Below, in pieces: positions 4,883-5,170 of a stretch of 5,170 nt of DNA. This DNA comes from Methyloceanibacter sp. (GTDB taxonomy: Bacteria; Pseudomonadota; Alphaproteobacteria; Rhizobiales; Methyloligellaceae). The stretch's first letter is position 1; each line of letters opens with the position of its first letter. The translations under genes were made by a program, and so were the position numbers. The stretch spans positions 1-5,170 of the forward strand of contig JAENXG010000181.1 of the NCBI GenBank assembly GCA_016649675.1, written 5' to 3'. The notes under the pieces were generated by a model that was not told the origin of the DNA, ran no database searches, and worked only from the letters and a program-made list of their open reading frames with translations.

Positions 4883-5170
4883 CTACCGGAAGCGCGCCAT
4901 GCGCCACAGACGGTAGAGCGGGTTGATGTCGGCGATCTCTCGCAAGGGATCGCGTCCGCTCTTCTCCAACGCCGCAAGATAGGGGTCAACCAGGCAAAGC
5001 GGCAGAAAGGCTTTTCGGCTCTGCGCGTCGAGCTCAGCCACGTGGCGCAGGGCTTGGGCCAAGGCTGCCTTCGCCTTTCCTCGCAGCTCCGCGAGCAGGG
5101 CTTTGAGGCCTTCGCTCGTGTCGCCGGAAAGCACGCGTTCGGGCGATGTCCCGTGGCGGTGAAGCGCATC
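4883..5170 (-). CDS. Squalene/phytoene synthase family protein, C-terminal 95 residues (partial)
   Basis: The frame is open from the right edge of the window and ends at TAG 4885-4883. The visible 95 residues are mainly helical: G-T-S-P-E-R-V-L-S-G-D-T-S-E-G-L-K-A-L-L, then an alanine-rich helix (L-R-G-K-A-K-A-A-L-A-Q-A). After these come K-A-F-L-P-L-C-L-V-D-P-Y-L-A-A-L-E (53-69) and N-P-L-Y-R-L-W-R-M-A (83-92). This order (helix, A-F-L-P-L-x-L-V-x-x-Y-L, then P-L-x-R-x-W) is typical of the C-terminus of alphaproteobacterial squalene/phytoene synthase-family proteins of COG1562 type. Classical members condense two prenyl diphosphates; other members, related to the mitochondrial assembly factor NDUFAF6, may not. 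The Asp-rich catalytic motifs are outside the window, so activity cannot be judged. It is the upstream partner of the DUF4153 gene. Confidence 0.8.
   Translation of the reverse strand, partial: DALHRHGTSPERVLSGDTSEGLKALLAELRGKAKAALAQALRHVAELDAQSRKAFLPLCLVDPYLAALEKSGRDPLREIADINPLYRLWRMARFR

Noticed and set aside
4867..5169. N-terminal extension of the DUF4153 open frame to a 703-residue protein
   Set aside because: The added 101 residues are Arg/Ser/Pro/Cys-rich and overlap the synthase tail, which reads as a recognisable protein in another frame. A strong ribosome site supports the ATG at 4866.

Overview
The window looks like ordinary chromosome from a high-GC alphaproteobacterium, probably of the Hyphomicrobiales (Rhizobiales). 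This rests on strong G/C bias at third codon positions, a folate-dependent TrmFO, an alphaproteobacterial-type squalene/phytoene synthase tail next to a DUF4153 membrane protein, and a DUF1097 membrane protein. The taxonomic call is inference from protein style; no rRNA or tRNA is visible. I see no insertion sequence, CRISPR array, phage gene or toxin-antitoxin pair.

Layout from left to right. Positions 1-16 appear to be the first codons of a gene that runs leftward out of the window. It has a strong Shine-Dalgarno sequence that can be sequestered in a hairpin. Positions 17-207 are a divergent non-coding region with a perfect palindrome. Positions 208-713 (+) hold a small multi-pass membrane protein gene broken by two frameshifts, which I call a pseudogene; no single open frame shows it. 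Positions 714-856 are a convergent gap full of inverted repeats, probably terminators. Positions 857-1399 (-) encode a DUF1097 membrane protein. Positions 1400-1649 are a divergent promoter region. Positions 1650-3056 (+) encode TrmFO, which makes m5U54 in tRNA from methylene-tetrahydrofolate. One base further on, convergent, is a 602-residue DUF4153 membrane protein (3058-4866, -). It lies 16 bases downstream of the C-terminal part of a squalene/phytoene synthase-family gene (4883-5170, -, running off the right edge). These two almost certainly form an operon transcribed leftward.

The genes do not form an obvious pathway, except that the isoprenoid synthase-like gene and the DUF4153 gene are co-transcribed. 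The main points worth a second look are the reconstructable two-frameshift pseudogene (one lesion looks like a 4-base tandem duplication), the SD-occluding hairpin at the left edge, a possibly leaderless trmFO, a hairpin centred on the abutting stop codons of trmFO and the DUF4153 gene, and the unexplained synthase-DUF4153 pairing. I found no convincing new multi-gene system.
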